From NCBI GenBank assembly GCA_902618945.1, contig CACNCK010000005.1, forward strand, positions 1 through 64,000: DNA of 64,000 bases, given 5' to 3'. The position numbers and the translations under genes are program-made. The stretch is from an uncultured SAR86 cluster bacterium (GTDB taxonomy: Bacteria > Pseudomonadota > Gammaproteobacteria > Magnimaribacterales > Magnimaribacteraceae). Below, piece by piece: positions 9,277 through 17,958 of this stretch. A model generated the notes under the pieces. That model made no database searches and had not been told where the DNA came from. It saw only the letters and a list, made by a program, of their open reading frames with translations. Positions within the stretch are counted from its first letter, which is position 1, and every line of letters starts with the position of its first letter.

Positions 9277-10251
9277 TTATAAAAACTTAGATAGTGAGTT
9301 GCTAAATTCAAAGACAGCCATCACATACAGCTTACTTCTATTGTATCTGGAAATAGATTGATAGTTATCAAAACCAAGCCAGTACTCGTAACCATCTTCA
9401 AGATTAAGTGAGATAGGAACAAATTTAAGATTACTAGGAATAATTTTGGTCGCTTCTAGCCCAAATTTTTCCAGCTCAATTTCTGTCATATAGGGTTTGA
9501 ATGATGACTTAATTTCTTTTACTTCGCTTATGGCTTTAGCTCTCATGGCTATAGGCACATTTGGTTTCCATTTGCCTTTCTTGTTAAGGAAATTAGCGAC
9601 ACTACCTATAGCATCAATAGGATTATTCAAAATATCTCTCACTCCATCATTATCGAAATCTACGGCATAGTCCCTATAACTATCGGGCATAAATTGACCA
9701 TACCCCATAGCACCAGCTATTGAACCCTCTATCTCTTCCAGATTAAAGCTCTCCTCTCTACTCAGTAAAAGGAATTCTTCTAGCTGAATTTTAAAGAATT
9801 TAGACCTGCGAGGATAATCAAAAGCTAAGGTGGATAGCGAATCTATTACCCTAATATTACCTTTAATCCTCCCATATCTAGTTTCGATTCCAATGATAGA
9901 TGCAATAATTTCTGCTGGAACACCATATATTTTTTCAGCTCTTTTAAGATCCTGTTTATGCGACTTAATAAATTCTTTACCTGCTGAAATTCTAGATTCA
10001 TTAACCATGATCCCTCTGTACCTTTCCCATGTCATGGTGCCTTCAGGTTGTCTATTCATTATCCTAACGACCCTTTCTTGATATTTTGCACGTTGAAAAA
10101 TATCTTCTAGATAAGATTTTTCATATCCATGTTTTTGAGCCATATAATTTATAAATTCAATGGTCTCATCGTTTTCGGAATAATCAGAATATATACTTTG
10201 CGAAGCAAAAAAGGCAATTAGTAGGATTTTGTAATATTTTCTTATATTCAT
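9277..10251 (-). CDS. mltB: Lytic murein transglycosylase B
   Basis: Cleaves the MurNAc-GlcNAc bond of peptidoglycan to leave 1,6-anhydro ends. The 324 residues begin with a signal-like segment (KYYKILLIAFFASQSIYS) without a clear lipobox. Glu123 in IIGIETRYGR is the catalytic acid of family GH103, and GAMGYGQFMPDSYRDYAVDF plus DGVRDILNNPIDAIGSVANF are hallmark MltB sequences. It overlaps rodA by four bases (ATGA). In many relatives rlpA also lies in this operon near mltB; it is absent here. Confidence 0.94.
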   Translation of the reverse strand: MNIRKYYKILLIAFFASQSIYSDYSENDETIEFINYMAQKHGYEKSYLEDIFQRAKYQERVVRIMNRQPEGTMTWERYRGIMVNESRISAGKEFIKSHKQDLKRAEKIYGVPAEIIASIIGIETRYGRIKGNIRVIDSLSTLAFDYPRRSKFFKIQLEEFLLLSREESFNLEEIEGSIAGAMGYGQFMPDSYRDYAVDFDNDGVRDILNNPIDAIGSVANFLNKKGKWKPNVPIAMRAKAISEVKEIKSSFKPYMTEIELEKFGLEATKIIPSNLKFVPISLNLEDGYEYWLGFDNYQSISRYNRSKLYVMAVFEFSNSLSKFL

Positions 10252-11372
10252 AACTGAGGTCTCTTGGCAGAAAGAATAACTCCAAAAGCCAATAAATGCA
10301 CAATTATTGAAGTTCCCCCCTGGCTAATCAAGGGTAAAGGCACTCCAACAACTGGAATTATACCGATAACCATAGATACATTGATTAGAATAAATAAAAG
10401 AAAGATGAATCCCAAAGAACAGCAGGCAAGTCTTTCGAAAGGAGATTGTGCTGATAGACCTATCTTAAAAGTTCGCCATATGATCACTCCATAAACAATA
10501 AATAGGCAAGTTATTCCCAGTAAGCCAAGCTCCTCTCCGACAACAGAAAAAATGAAATCTGAATGACTTTCGGGTATAAAATTGAGCTGACTTTGAGTAC
10601 CCTCTAAATAACCCTTACCAAAAAAACCTCCAGAGCCTATGGCCGTTTGTGACTGAGCGATATTCCATCCATCTCCAAGTGGATCAACGTTACTATCAAA
10701 ATAAGTAAGGACCCTCTGTTTTTGGTAATCTAATAGGCTAGACCAAATAAAAGGAGAAACAATTGCCAAGATACCTCCATAAGCAGCTATAACCTTGTAA
10801 GGTAACCCGGCTAAATATATTGGAATAATTCCAGACGTAAAAACTATTATAGAAGTTCCTAAATCAGGCTGTTCAAAAACTAAGTATGAACATATAAGAG
10901 CAGCTAAAGTTGTATATAGCCAATCTTCTAGTCTTATTTTTGATTCCTTCCTATGCAAATAAGCAACGATTGATAATGGCAAGATCAATCTTATAATTTC
11001 AGATGGTTGAAACTGAAAAAAACCTATATCTATCCATCTACTCGTTGTATAGCCTTCGGCTGGATTAAACAGAACATAAATTAGAAGTAAAAGACCGATC
11101 CAGTAAGAATGCATCAAAATATTTTTATAAGAATCAGGTTTTAAATGAGAAGTGAAGATCATCATTATCAAACCTGCAAAAACATAAATCGACTGACGCA
11201 TGACCATCGAAAAGGATTGACCACTTGAGCTGTACAACATTGCCAAGCCAAAGACAAGGACAGCAATAAGAGCTAACACCAGTATTATGTCCTTGAATAT
11301 GTAGCTAAAAGGGTTAAAACTTGTAACTAACGGTTTATTTAAAGAATAATCAAGAGGATTTCTATTGCTCAT
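10248..11372 (-). CDS. mrdB: Rod-shape SEDS peptidoglycan glycosyltransferase RodA
   Basis: A polytopic inner-membrane SEDS protein that polymerises glycan strands for lateral wall growth with PBP2. The 374 residues contain about ten hydrophobic segments. Conserved SEDS stretches are FQPSEIIRLILPL, ISQGGTSIIVHLLAFGVIL near the C-terminus, and the loop QSQTAIGSGGFFGKGYLEGTQ. The last two distinguish RodA from FtsW. It overlaps mrdA (ATGA at 11369-11372) and mltB in the same manner, so the three are almost certainly translated from one message. Confidence 0.95.
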   Translation of the reverse strand: MSNRNPLDYSLNKPLVTSFNPFSYIFKDIILVLALIAVLVFGLAMLYSSSGQSFSMVMRQSIYVFAGLIMMIFTSHLKPDSYKNILMHSYWIGLLLLIYVLFNPAEGYTTSRWIDIGFFQFQPSEIIRLILPLSIVAYLHRKESKIRLEDWLYTTLAALICSYLVFEQPDLGTSIIVFTSGIIPIYLAGLPYKVIAAYGGILAIVSPFIWSSLLDYQKQRVLTYFDSNVDPLGDGWNIAQSQTAIGSGGFFGKGYLEGTQSQLNFIPESHSDFIFSVVGEELGLLGITCLFIVYGVIIWRTFKIGLSAQSPFERLACCSLGFIFLLFILINVSMVIGIIPVVGVPLPLISQGGTSIIVHLLAFGVILSAKRPQL

Positions 11373-13207
11373 GATTCATTAATATTTATTTGATATTGTT
11401 CAATAAGACGCTTTGCAATAGGTGCAGCTACGGCACTTCCAGATTCACCATTTTCTACTATAACAACAACAACTAAATTAGGGTCAGGGATAGGACCATA
11501 ACTCACAAAAAGAGCATGATCCCTATTTTTTATATCTTTTCGTATTCCCTCATATTCTTCTCTTACAGTAAGTTCTTGATCAATAAGACTTTTAATTTGG
11601 GCAGTTCCAGTTTTACCAGCTATAGTTATACCTCCTTCTTCGTATAAATTATGAGCTGTTCCATTCCAAGAATTGATCACAGAGATCATTGATTTTTCAA
11701 TAATATTCCAATGTCTTGGATTTTCAAGTTGCACTTCCATCAAAAGGTCAGGCCCATAATCATCGAGCTGATTGTTGGTTATGAGTTTAGGCTGAAAAAT
11801 CTTTCCTTTATTTGCTATTGCAGAGAGTGAAACTGCTAATTGGAGCGGGGTAGAGCTTATGTATCCCTGCCCAATTCCGATATTTACTGTATCTCCTACG
11901 AACCAAGCTTCACCAATATTTCCTAACTTCCAATTTCTAGTTGGTAAAATACTTTTTGATTCATTAATCAAATCTATACCGCTGATTTCTCCAAAACCAA
12001 ATCTCAATAAGAATGATGAAATCCTATCAATGGTAAGTTTTGAAGCAAGTTCATAAAAATAAACATCTGAAGATTCAACGATTGCCTTCTTAAGATCTAC
12101 ACTACCATGCCCATCCTCTTTCCATCCTCGATATTTTCTTCCGTCTTCTTTTAGCTGAAAAAAACCTTTATCTTCAACTATTGTTGACTCAGTAATTAGC
12201 TCTTCCTCAAGACCAAGCAAACCAATAAAAGGTTTTATTGTTGAAGCTGGCGGGTATAGACCAGATATTGCTCGATTAAAGAAAGGTGATTCTTCCAGGT
12301 AAGATTGCGAAAAGGTTAAACCACTTTCTGATCCATTTAAAATATTGGGGTTATAGTCTGGTGAACTTACCAGGGCTTTAATAAATCCAGTCGTTGGGTC
12401 TAAAGCCACCACAGCACCTCTTCTGTTAGCAAGTTCTTCTTGGGCAATTTTCTGTAATCTTAAGTCTAGAGTAAGTATGAGATTTAAAGGCTTGTCGGGG
12501 GGAGCTCTATTTATTTCTCTTACCTTATTACCGTATACATCTACCTCCATCAGGCTAATACCAGCCTTACCTCTAAGAGATTTTTCGTAAGACTTCTCTA
12601 ATCCTACTTTCCCAATAAAGGAATCATCTGGATATTCTGCTCTTGAGAGAGAAAGTCTTTCATCAGCATTTACGAGGCCTAAATGACCAACAACATGAGA
12701 AAAGAGATTTTTATGCGGAAGATATCTTCTTAATTTAACTTCAAGTTGAATATTAGGTATTAAATTTTTTTGTACTTCATACTTAGCTAATTCTTGTTCA
12801 CTTAGATTTCGTGCAAGCCAAATCTTTTCTTCTCCTTGAATTGGAACCTGCAACTGATCAATATTTCTATTTTTATCTAAAACTTTGTCATGTAATTGTT
12901 CAATTTGGTCCGTTGAGATCTCGTATAACTTGGTTTTGATATAGAGGTCTTTTGTAACTATATTTTTAGCAATAAGTGTGCCATCTTCCAGCTTTATAAG
13001 ACCTCTTGCTGGATATATAGGTATGTTGATTATTCTATTTTTATCTGATTCCGCAGCGTAACTAACTCTATCTAATACAGTTAATTGAAGTATTTTAAAT
13101 ACTCCTGCAATGATCAGAATTAGTAGAAAAAAGAAAATTACACCCGATCTGCTTCTCAATGATTGAGCATCCTTTTCATCTCTTCTTAAATCCTGGATGG
13201 TCCTCAT
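11369..13207 (-). CDS. mrdA: Penicillin-binding protein 2, rod-shape transpeptidase
   Basis: The class B transpeptidase that cross-links lateral wall peptidoglycan with RodA. The 612 residues start with one membrane anchor (about 21-45), followed by the pedestal domain (PARGLI, VGHLG) and the transpeptidase domain. Motifs are S322-T-I-K325, S379-S-D381, and KTGTAQ near residue 535. It sits five bases after rlmH, a gene order shared with E. coli. Confidence 0.95.
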   Translation of the reverse strand: MRTIQDLRRDEKDAQSLRSRSGVIFFFLLILIIAGVFKILQLTVLDRVSYAAESDKNRIINIPIYPARGLIKLEDGTLIAKNIVTKDLYIKTKLYEISTDQIEQLHDKVLDKNRNIDQLQVPIQGEEKIWLARNLSEQELAKYEVQKNLIPNIQLEVKLRRYLPHKNLFSHVVGHLGLVNADERLSLSRAEYPDDSFIGKVGLEKSYEKSLRGKAGISLMEVDVYGNKVREINRAPPDKPLNLILTLDLRLQKIAQEELANRRGAVVALDPTTGFIKALVSSPDYNPNILNGSESGLTFSQSYLEESPFFNRAISGLYPPASTIKPFIGLLGLEEELITESTIVEDKGFFQLKEDGRKYRGWKEDGHGSVDLKKAIVESSDVYFYELASKLTIDRISSFLLRFGFGEISGIDLINESKSILPTRNWKLGNIGEAWFVGDTVNIGIGQGYISSTPLQLAVSLSAIANKGKIFQPKLITNNQLDDYGPDLLMEVQLENPRHWNIIEKSMISVINSWNGTAHNLYEEGGITIAGKTGTAQIKSLIDQELTVREEYEGIRKDIKNRDHALFVSYGPIPDPNLVVVVIVENGESGSAVAAPIAKRLIEQYQININES

Positions 13208-13212
13208 TACTT

Positions 13213-13680
13213 CTACTTATGATAAGGATGATTTTGGGTCATTGACCAAACTCTATAAATTTGTTCTAAAACTAAAACCGGAACAATAGAATGGGGAAAA
13301 GTTAATTGAGATAAGGACCAGCAAAAGTCGCATTGCTTAATAAGGTTTTGACTTAAACCTTCAGGACCACCAATAATAATAGATATATCTTTTGAGCTGG
13401 AGATCCAATTATCAAAATGAAATCTTAATTTCTCAGTACTCATGCTCAGTCCTTCTTTGTCTAGGGCAATCACAAATTCATTCTTCTTAATTTTTGATTG
13501 TAATAAATTGCTCTCTTTATCGACAACGTCTAGAACATTATAGTTCCCAATTCGGTTGACTGGTTTTAATCCAAGCCAATCAATGTTTATTGATTGATTA
13601 AATTTAGATTCATAAGTGCTAAAGGCTTTTTTTGCCCAGTCGGGTCGGCTCGATTCTATAGAGATTAACTTAATTTTCAT
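13213..13680 (-). CDS. rlmH: 23S rRNA (pseudouridine1915-N3)-methyltransferase
   Basis: A small SPOUT methyltransferase that methylates pseudouridine 1915 in helix 69 of 23S rRNA. The 155 residues are the standard length. IIIGGPEGLSQ holds the SAM-binding trefoil loop, and the protein ends LEQIYRVWSMTQNHPYHK, the near-invariant C-terminus. It overlaps rsfS by one base and precedes mrdA, the usual order. Confidence 0.96.
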   Translation of the reverse strand: MKIKLISIESSRPDWAKKAFSTYESKFNQSINIDWLGLKPVNRIGNYNVLDVVDKESNLLQSKIKKNEFVIALDKEGLSMSTEKLRFHFDNWISSSKDISIIIGGPEGLSQNLIKQCDFCWSLSQLTFPHSIVPVLVLEQIYRVWSMTQNHPYHK

Positions 13681-14003
13681 TAAAGTTCAGGATCCCATAA
13701 ACTCTCTAGGTCATAAAACTCTCTAGCATCCGCTGACATAATGTGAATGACTACATCTCCAGCATCAACGAGGACCCAATCTTCTCCACCCTGTCCTTCA
13801 ATCTTGATTCCAGAAATATTTGTTTCTTTTAGGTCCTCCAAGATATGCTCACTCATAGCCACTATATGTCTATTTGATGTCCCTGACGCAATGACCATAA
13901 AATCTGTTAAAGAACTAATCTTTGTTACATCTATTGCTATAGGATTTACTGCTTTGATGTTTTCTAAAGAATTGATAATTTTATTTTTTAGTTTTTGAGT
14001 CAT
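13680..14003 (-). CDS. rsfS: Ribosomal silencing factor RsfS
   Basis: Binds L14 on the large subunit and blocks joining with the small subunit during starvation. The 107 residues show the full family signature: DVTKISSLTDFMVIASGTSNRH in two pieces, GQGGEDWVLVDAGDVVIHIM, and AREFYDLESLW. It follows nadD by two bases. The nadD-rsfS-rlmH block is conserved widely among bacteria. Confidence 0.96.
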   Translation of the reverse strand: MTQKLKNKIINSLENIKAVNPIAIDVTKISSLTDFMVIASGTSNRHIVAMSEHILEDLKETNISGIKIEGQGGEDWVLVDAGDVVIHIMSADAREFYDLESLWDPEL

Positions 14004-14005
14004 AA

Positions 14006-14641
14006 CTATTTATACAAATTTTGATCTTTTATGAATTGATAAACATCGCGATTTAATAAGGCAGATACATCTTCATTATTTGATATCAACTCTCGAATCT
14101 CAGTAGAAGTAACTTCAATAGGATCTATTGGCAAAATAAAAATTTTGCCTTTTGAATCCTTAAACTTTTGAAAATTTGAAATTCTTTTAGTTCTTAGTAG
14201 ATTTTGTACGAATGAAGTTTCATCTACTTCATATCCCGGTCTTTCCAATATTAATAAATTAACTTCTTCTATGAAGTTCTCGTACTCATACCAAGTCTCT
14301 ATTTCCAAAAAAGAGTCCATCCCCATTATCCATACTAAAGTATCATTTGGATTCTCTTTCTGAATCTCTTTTAAAGTTAAGTAAGCATATGAGGGACTTC
14401 TTTTTAAAATCTCTCTTTCATCAATTATTAAATTATTTATATGACTTAGCGCAAGATTAACTAACTTAATTTTATTGAGTTCATTAATTCTTTTCTCTTT
14501 GTGAGGTGGAGTTCCATTTGGTAAAACAATTAGTTCATCTATATCGATTAAATTAAGAAAGTTCTCTATTACTTGGACGTGTCCTTTATGTATGGGATCA
14601 AAAGTGCCACCAAATATACCGATAAGTTTTTTGTTGGCTAT
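14006..14641 (-). CDS. nadD: Nicotinate-nucleotide adenylyltransferase with an apparent ATA start
   Basis: Converts nicotinate mononucleotide to the dinucleotide in NAD synthesis. Reading the minus strand from 14641 gives 211 residues: (M/I)ANKKLIGIFGGTFDPIHKGH at the start, then LVWIMGMDSF, and SSTEIR-like STEIREL near the end; the GTFDP and HxGH motifs are intact. There is no ATG, GTG or TTG before the essential GIFGGTFDP. The frame is closed upstream by TAA at 14656-14654, so the only codon in register with the GAGGAG ribosome-binding site is ATA at 14641-14639, six bases downstream. The first in-frame ATG (14326) would drop the whole nucleotide-binding half. Frame is continuous, so this is not a frameshifted pseudogene. 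The start lies one base beyond the proA stop. Confidence 0.88.
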   Translation of the reverse strand: MANKKLIGIFGGTFDPIHKGHVQVIENFLNLIDIDELIVLPNGTPPHKEKRINELNKIKLVNLALSHINNLIIDEREILKRSPSYAYLTLKEIQKENPNDTLVWIMGMDSFLEIETWYEYENFIEEVNLLILERPGYEVDETSFVQNLLRTKRISNFQKFKDSKGKIFILPIDPIEVTSTEIRELISNNEDVSALLNRDVYQFIKDQNLYK

Positions 14642-14642
14642 T

Positions 14643-15911
14643 TTAAACTCCTCTTAAGTTTGAATTACCTTTCACAATGAACTTTTGTGACGTTAATCCC
14701 TCTAAGCCCACGGGACCCCTTGCATGAATCTTGTCAGTAGAAATTCCAACTTCAGCTCCTAGTCCATACTCAAACCCATCAGCCCAGCATGTCGGCAAAT
14801 TATGCATGACAGAACTCGAGTCCACATTTTTAATAAAGTATTCAGCTTTATTTTTGTCTTCAGTGACAATTGAATCAGTATGTTGTGATCCGTACTTTTG
14901 AATATGATCTATGGCTTCGCTCACATCTTCAACAACTTTTATGGAGAGTATGGGGGCAAGATATTCAGTTGACCAGTCATCTTCATTAGCTTCAATTACA
15001 TTTACAATTTGAAGAGTTTTTTGACAGCCTCTAACCTCTACTCCTTCAGAAGAAAATCTTTCTTCTAAGCTTGGTATAAGTAAAGATGCAACTGAAGAAT
15101 GAACTAAAAGTGTTTCCATGGCACCGCATATTCCGTATCTGTAGGTCTTAGCATTAAAAGCAATATTTTCAGCCTTTTTTATATCTGCTGCTTCGTCTAT
15201 ATATACATGACAAATACCATCTAAGTGTTTTATTACAGGCACCTTTGATTCATCAGAAATGAGCTGCACCAAACCTTTGCCTCCTCTGGGAATGACTACG
15301 TCCAAATAGTCGTCTAATTGCAATAAAGTTTTTACCGCCTCTCTATCAGTAGTCTCTACGAGCTGAATACATTCTTTAGGCAAGCTGGCCTTTTTGAGGC
15401 CTTCTTGCAAACAGTTCCAGATAATTTTATTAGATAGAATGGCTTCTGATCCTCCTCTTAACAAACAGGCATTTCCAGACTTAAGGCAGAGTGCTGCAGC
15501 GTCTGCAGTAACATTTGGTCTGGATTCATATATTATTCCAACGACTCCTAAGGGCACTCTCATTCTACTAACTTCAATTCCTGAAGGCGTAGGATCTAAA
15601 TCTGTAATTTCTCCTATGGGATCAGGTAACGCAGAAACAACCTGCAATCCGTTGATCATAGAATTAATTCTGCTGTCATTTAGTTCCAATCTGTCGATGA
15701 GAGCCGATCCAATAGATTTTTCTTTAGCTAAATCTAAATCTTTTTTATTTATACTTAATATTTTATCTCTATCAGATTCTATTTGTTCTGAAATGCAGCT
15801 CAGTGCCTCATTTTTTTGCTCTAAGGAAGCTTGGGCTAGGATCAAAGAAGCTTCTTTTGCTTCAGATCCTAACTTATTCATATAAGTATTTATTTCTTTA
15901 CTCTGAGTCAT
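14643..15911 (-). CDS. proA: Glutamate-5-semialdehyde dehydrogenase (gamma-glutamyl phosphate reductase)
   Basis: Reduces gamma-glutamyl phosphate to glutamate semialdehyde in proline synthesis. The 422 residues are standard. Visible family stretches are PLGVVGIIYESRPNVTADAA (120-139), CLLRGGSEAI (149-158), VIPRGGKGL, and catalytic Cys262 in YRYGICGAMETLLVH. It ends with AGAGGAGTTTAA, whose GAGGAG doubles as the nadD ribosome-binding site, so the two genes appear coupled. No proB is in the window. Confidence 0.95.
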   Translation of the reverse strand: MTQSKEINTYMNKLGSEAKEASLILAQASLEQKNEALSCISEQIESDRDKILSINKKDLDLAKEKSIGSALIDRLELNDSRINSMINGLQVVSALPDPIGEITDLDPTPSGIEVSRMRVPLGVVGIIYESRPNVTADAAALCLKSGNACLLRGGSEAILSNKIIWNCLQEGLKKASLPKECIQLVETTDREAVKTLLQLDDYLDVVIPRGGKGLVQLISDESKVPVIKHLDGICHVYIDEAADIKKAENIAFNAKTYRYGICGAMETLLVHSSVASLLIPSLEERFSSEGVEVRGCQKTLQIVNVIEANEDDWSTEYLAPILSIKVVEDVSEAIDHIQKYGSQHTDSIVTEDKNKAEYFIKNVDSSSVMHNLPTCWADGFEYGLGAEVGISTDKIHARGPVGLEGLTSQKFIVKGNSNLRGV

Positions 15912-15913
15912 TG

Positions 15914-15941
15914 TTGAATATTCTACCTAAGTATCTATGCT
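15914..15941 (+). promoter_or_regulatory. Candidate sigma70 promoter for the DedA gene
   Basis: TTGAAT (15914-15919), a 16-base spacer and TATGCT (15936-15941) lie 14 bases before the ATG at 15956, in the short gap between divergent proA and this gene. Judged by eye only. Confidence 0.35.
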
Positions 15942-15955
15942 TTCAAAGACTTAAG

Positions 15956-16555
15956 ATGTTCGAATTTAACGAAATAATAATTTGGCTTGAAGACAATCCT
16001 CAATGGATTGGCCTAGGAATTATAGGAGCTTCATTTATAGAATCCTTTGCTTTAATAGGAATTCTTATTCCTGGTGTTGTTTTACTTGCTTTGATATCTG
16101 GACTAGCTTCTTCTTCTATAAGTATTTATGAAGTAGTTTTATTAGCATATGTATCTAGCTTTCTTTCAGATATTGCTAGTTTCTTCTTGGGCTATAGCTT
16201 TAGAAATTCACTTAGGAAAATCTGGCCGTTTACAAAATATCCTCATTTTCTTGAAAATGGTCAGGCATTCTTTAGAAAGTATGGGATGTTTGGTCTTTTT
16301 GTAGGAAAGTTTATTGGACCAATTAGGCCGCTACTTCCCATTACAGCAGGATCATTAAACATGAATATAAATAAATTTTTCTTAGTTGAGATTCTTTCAT
16401 GTTTTTTATGGGCATTAGTTTATACGGTACCTGGCTACTATGCTGCACAAGCCCTTATCTCAGACAACATCAACCTAGTTGACTCCATTTGGATTTTGCT
16501 TGGGGTTGTTGTTTTATTCATGTTAATAAGATACTTTAGTAAAAAATATTTATAG
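15956..16555 (+). CDS. DedA family membrane protein
   Basis: A 199-residue inner-membrane protein of the DedA/SNARE-associated (VTT) family, members of which act in undecaprenyl phosphate or phospholipid flipping and membrane homeostasis. Family features are ESFALIGILIPGVVLLALISG (about 25-45), the motif FxxKYGxxGLFVGKFIGPIRP at about 103-123, and PITAGSLNMNINKF. The first has a glutamate in the re-entrant region and the second its arginines. An upstream ATG at 15803 would add 51 residues antisense to proA that look non-coding, so ATG 15956 is chosen. The carotenoid oxygenase gene follows two bases later, suggesting one transcript. Confidence 0.88.
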   Translation: MFEFNEIIIWLEDNPQWIGLGIIGASFIESFALIGILIPGVVLLALISGLASSSISIYEVVLLAYVSSFLSDIASFFLGYSFRNSLRKIWPFTKYPHFLENGQAFFRKYGMFGLFVGKFIGPIRPLLPITAGSLNMNINKFFLVEILSCFLWALVYTVPGYYAAQALISDNINLVDSIWILLGVVVLFMLIRYFSKKYL

Positions 16556-16557
16556 CT

Positions 16558-17958
16558 ATGACAAATTTATATCCAGATCATCCAAATTTAAGAGGTAATT
16601 ACGCTCCTTTAAGAATGGAGTGTAATATTCAAGATCTCATAATTGAAGGAGAGGTTCCTAGAGATTTATTTGGTAGTTACTACAGGAATGGTCCAGATCC
16701 GCAATTTCCTCCCATGGGAGGAGACTATCATTGGTTTGCAGGCGACGGGATGATCCATGCTTTCCATTTTGAAAATGGTAGGATTTCTTATTTAAACAGA
16801 TGGGCTCAGACCTCTAAGTGGAAACAGGAAAGGAAAGCTGGTAGGTCACTCATAAATGCTCTCAATCCAATGAATCCTGACCCAGAATTTAATTTTGAAG
16901 ATGAAGATGGAACTGCAAATACCAATATAGTTTTTCACTCTGGAAAACTATTAGCCCTCGAAGAAGGTCATAAACCTTTTGAACTTGACCCTTTGACCTT
17001 GCAATCAAAAGGGGCCTGGAACTATAAAGGAAAACTGGACTCAGCTATGACTGCACATCCAAAGATCGATCCAAAAACTGGAGAGATGATAGGTTTTAGC
17101 TATGGTTTTGGGGTAAATAAAATGAGCTACTTTGTAGTCAATTCCGAAGGGATAATGACTACATACAAAGAGTTTAAAACGCCTTACTCAAGTATGGTGC
17201 ATGACTTTGTTGTTACCACCAAACATGTTATTTTCCCGATATTTCCTTTAATTATTGATTTTAATCTAGCAGCAAGCGGTAAATCACCTATTGCTTGGGA
17301 TGTTAATCGCCCAAGTCAAATAGGGATAATGCCAAGAGATGGTTCAACTGAAGATATAAAATGGATAGAGAGCGATCCATGTTTTGTCTTCCATCCGATG
17401 AATGCCTACGAAGATGGAGATAAAATAATTGCTGATATGATGCAATTTGAAGAAGCACCTATGTTTCCTCATTTAGATGGATCAAGACCTGATCTTAAAA
17501 AAGGTGAAGCCAGGCTAAATAGATGGGAGATCGATCTTAGTTCAAACTCGGGTTCTATAAAAAAGCAGTATCTCGATGAAAGTATTGGCGAATTTCCAAG
17601 ACTAGACGAAAGAAAAACAATGTCTAAGTATAGATATGGATATTATGCTTCAAATAATGGAGATTCTCCTAAAGGGGTAAGCTTCAATACAGTAACTAGT
17701 TATGACTATGATACAGGCCATAAAGATAGTTTTACTCTCTCTGAGCTTGATGCTGTAGGTGAACCTATATTTGTTCCAAAAAATCAGGAATCTAGAGAGG
17801 GAGAAGGTTATTTAATCGCACTTTCTTACCTGGGCAGGGAGAATCGTTCAGATTTAATGATCTTTGATGCGGAAAATGTTTCCAGTGGGCCGCTTGCAAA
17901 GGCTATGCTACCACATAGAATTCCTTATGGTTTCCATGGAAACTGGAGACAAGGTTAA
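16558..17958 (+). CDS. Carotenoid cleavage oxygenase (RPE65/CCD family)
   Basis: A 466-residue seven-bladed propeller oxygenase with a non-haem iron. The four iron-binding histidines are visible at His167 (TAHPKID), His215 (SMVHDFVVT), His279 (VFHPMNAYE) and His460 (GFHGNW). The N-terminus DLFGSYYRNGPDPQF (37-51) and FAGDGMIHAF are typical. Bacterial members cleave carotenoids, apocarotenoids, stilbenes or lignin-type phenylpropenes, so a retinal-forming role is plausible but unproven. No predicted signal peptide. It lies two bases behind the DedA gene. Its stop overlaps the convergent LON-domain gene at TTAA 17955-17958. Confidence 0.9.
   Translation: MTNLYPDHPNLRGNYAPLRMECNIQDLIIEGEVPRDLFGSYYRNGPDPQFPPMGGDYHWFAGDGMIHAFHFENGRISYLNRWAQTSKWKQERKAGRSLINALNPMNPDPEFNFEDEDGTANTNIVFHSGKLLALEEGHKPFELDPLTLQSKGAWNYKGKLDSAMTAHPKIDPKTGEMIGFSYGFGVNKMSYFVVNSEGIMTTYKEFKTPYSSMVHDFVVTTKHVIFPIFPLIIDFNLAASGKSPIAWDVNRPSQIGIMPRDGSTEDIKWIESDPCFVFHPMNAYEDGDKIIADMMQFEEAPMFPHLDGSRPDLKKGEARLNRWEIDLSSNSGSIKKQYLDESIGEFPRLDERKTMSKYRYGYYASNNGDSPKGVSFNTVTSYDYDTGHKDSFTLSELDAVGEPIFVPKNQESREGEGYLIALSYLGRENRSDLMIFDAENVSSGPLAKAMLPHRIPYGFHGNWRQG

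Noticed and set aside
14006-14326. nadD as a truncated 106-residue gene or a frameshifted pseudogene
   Set aside because: The same frame continues without a stop to 14641 and encodes the whole nucleotide-binding half; only the start codon is unusual.
15394-15885. Plus-strand 163-codon frame opposite proA
   Set aside because: Antisense shadow of a strongly conserved gene; no family features or ribosome-binding site.
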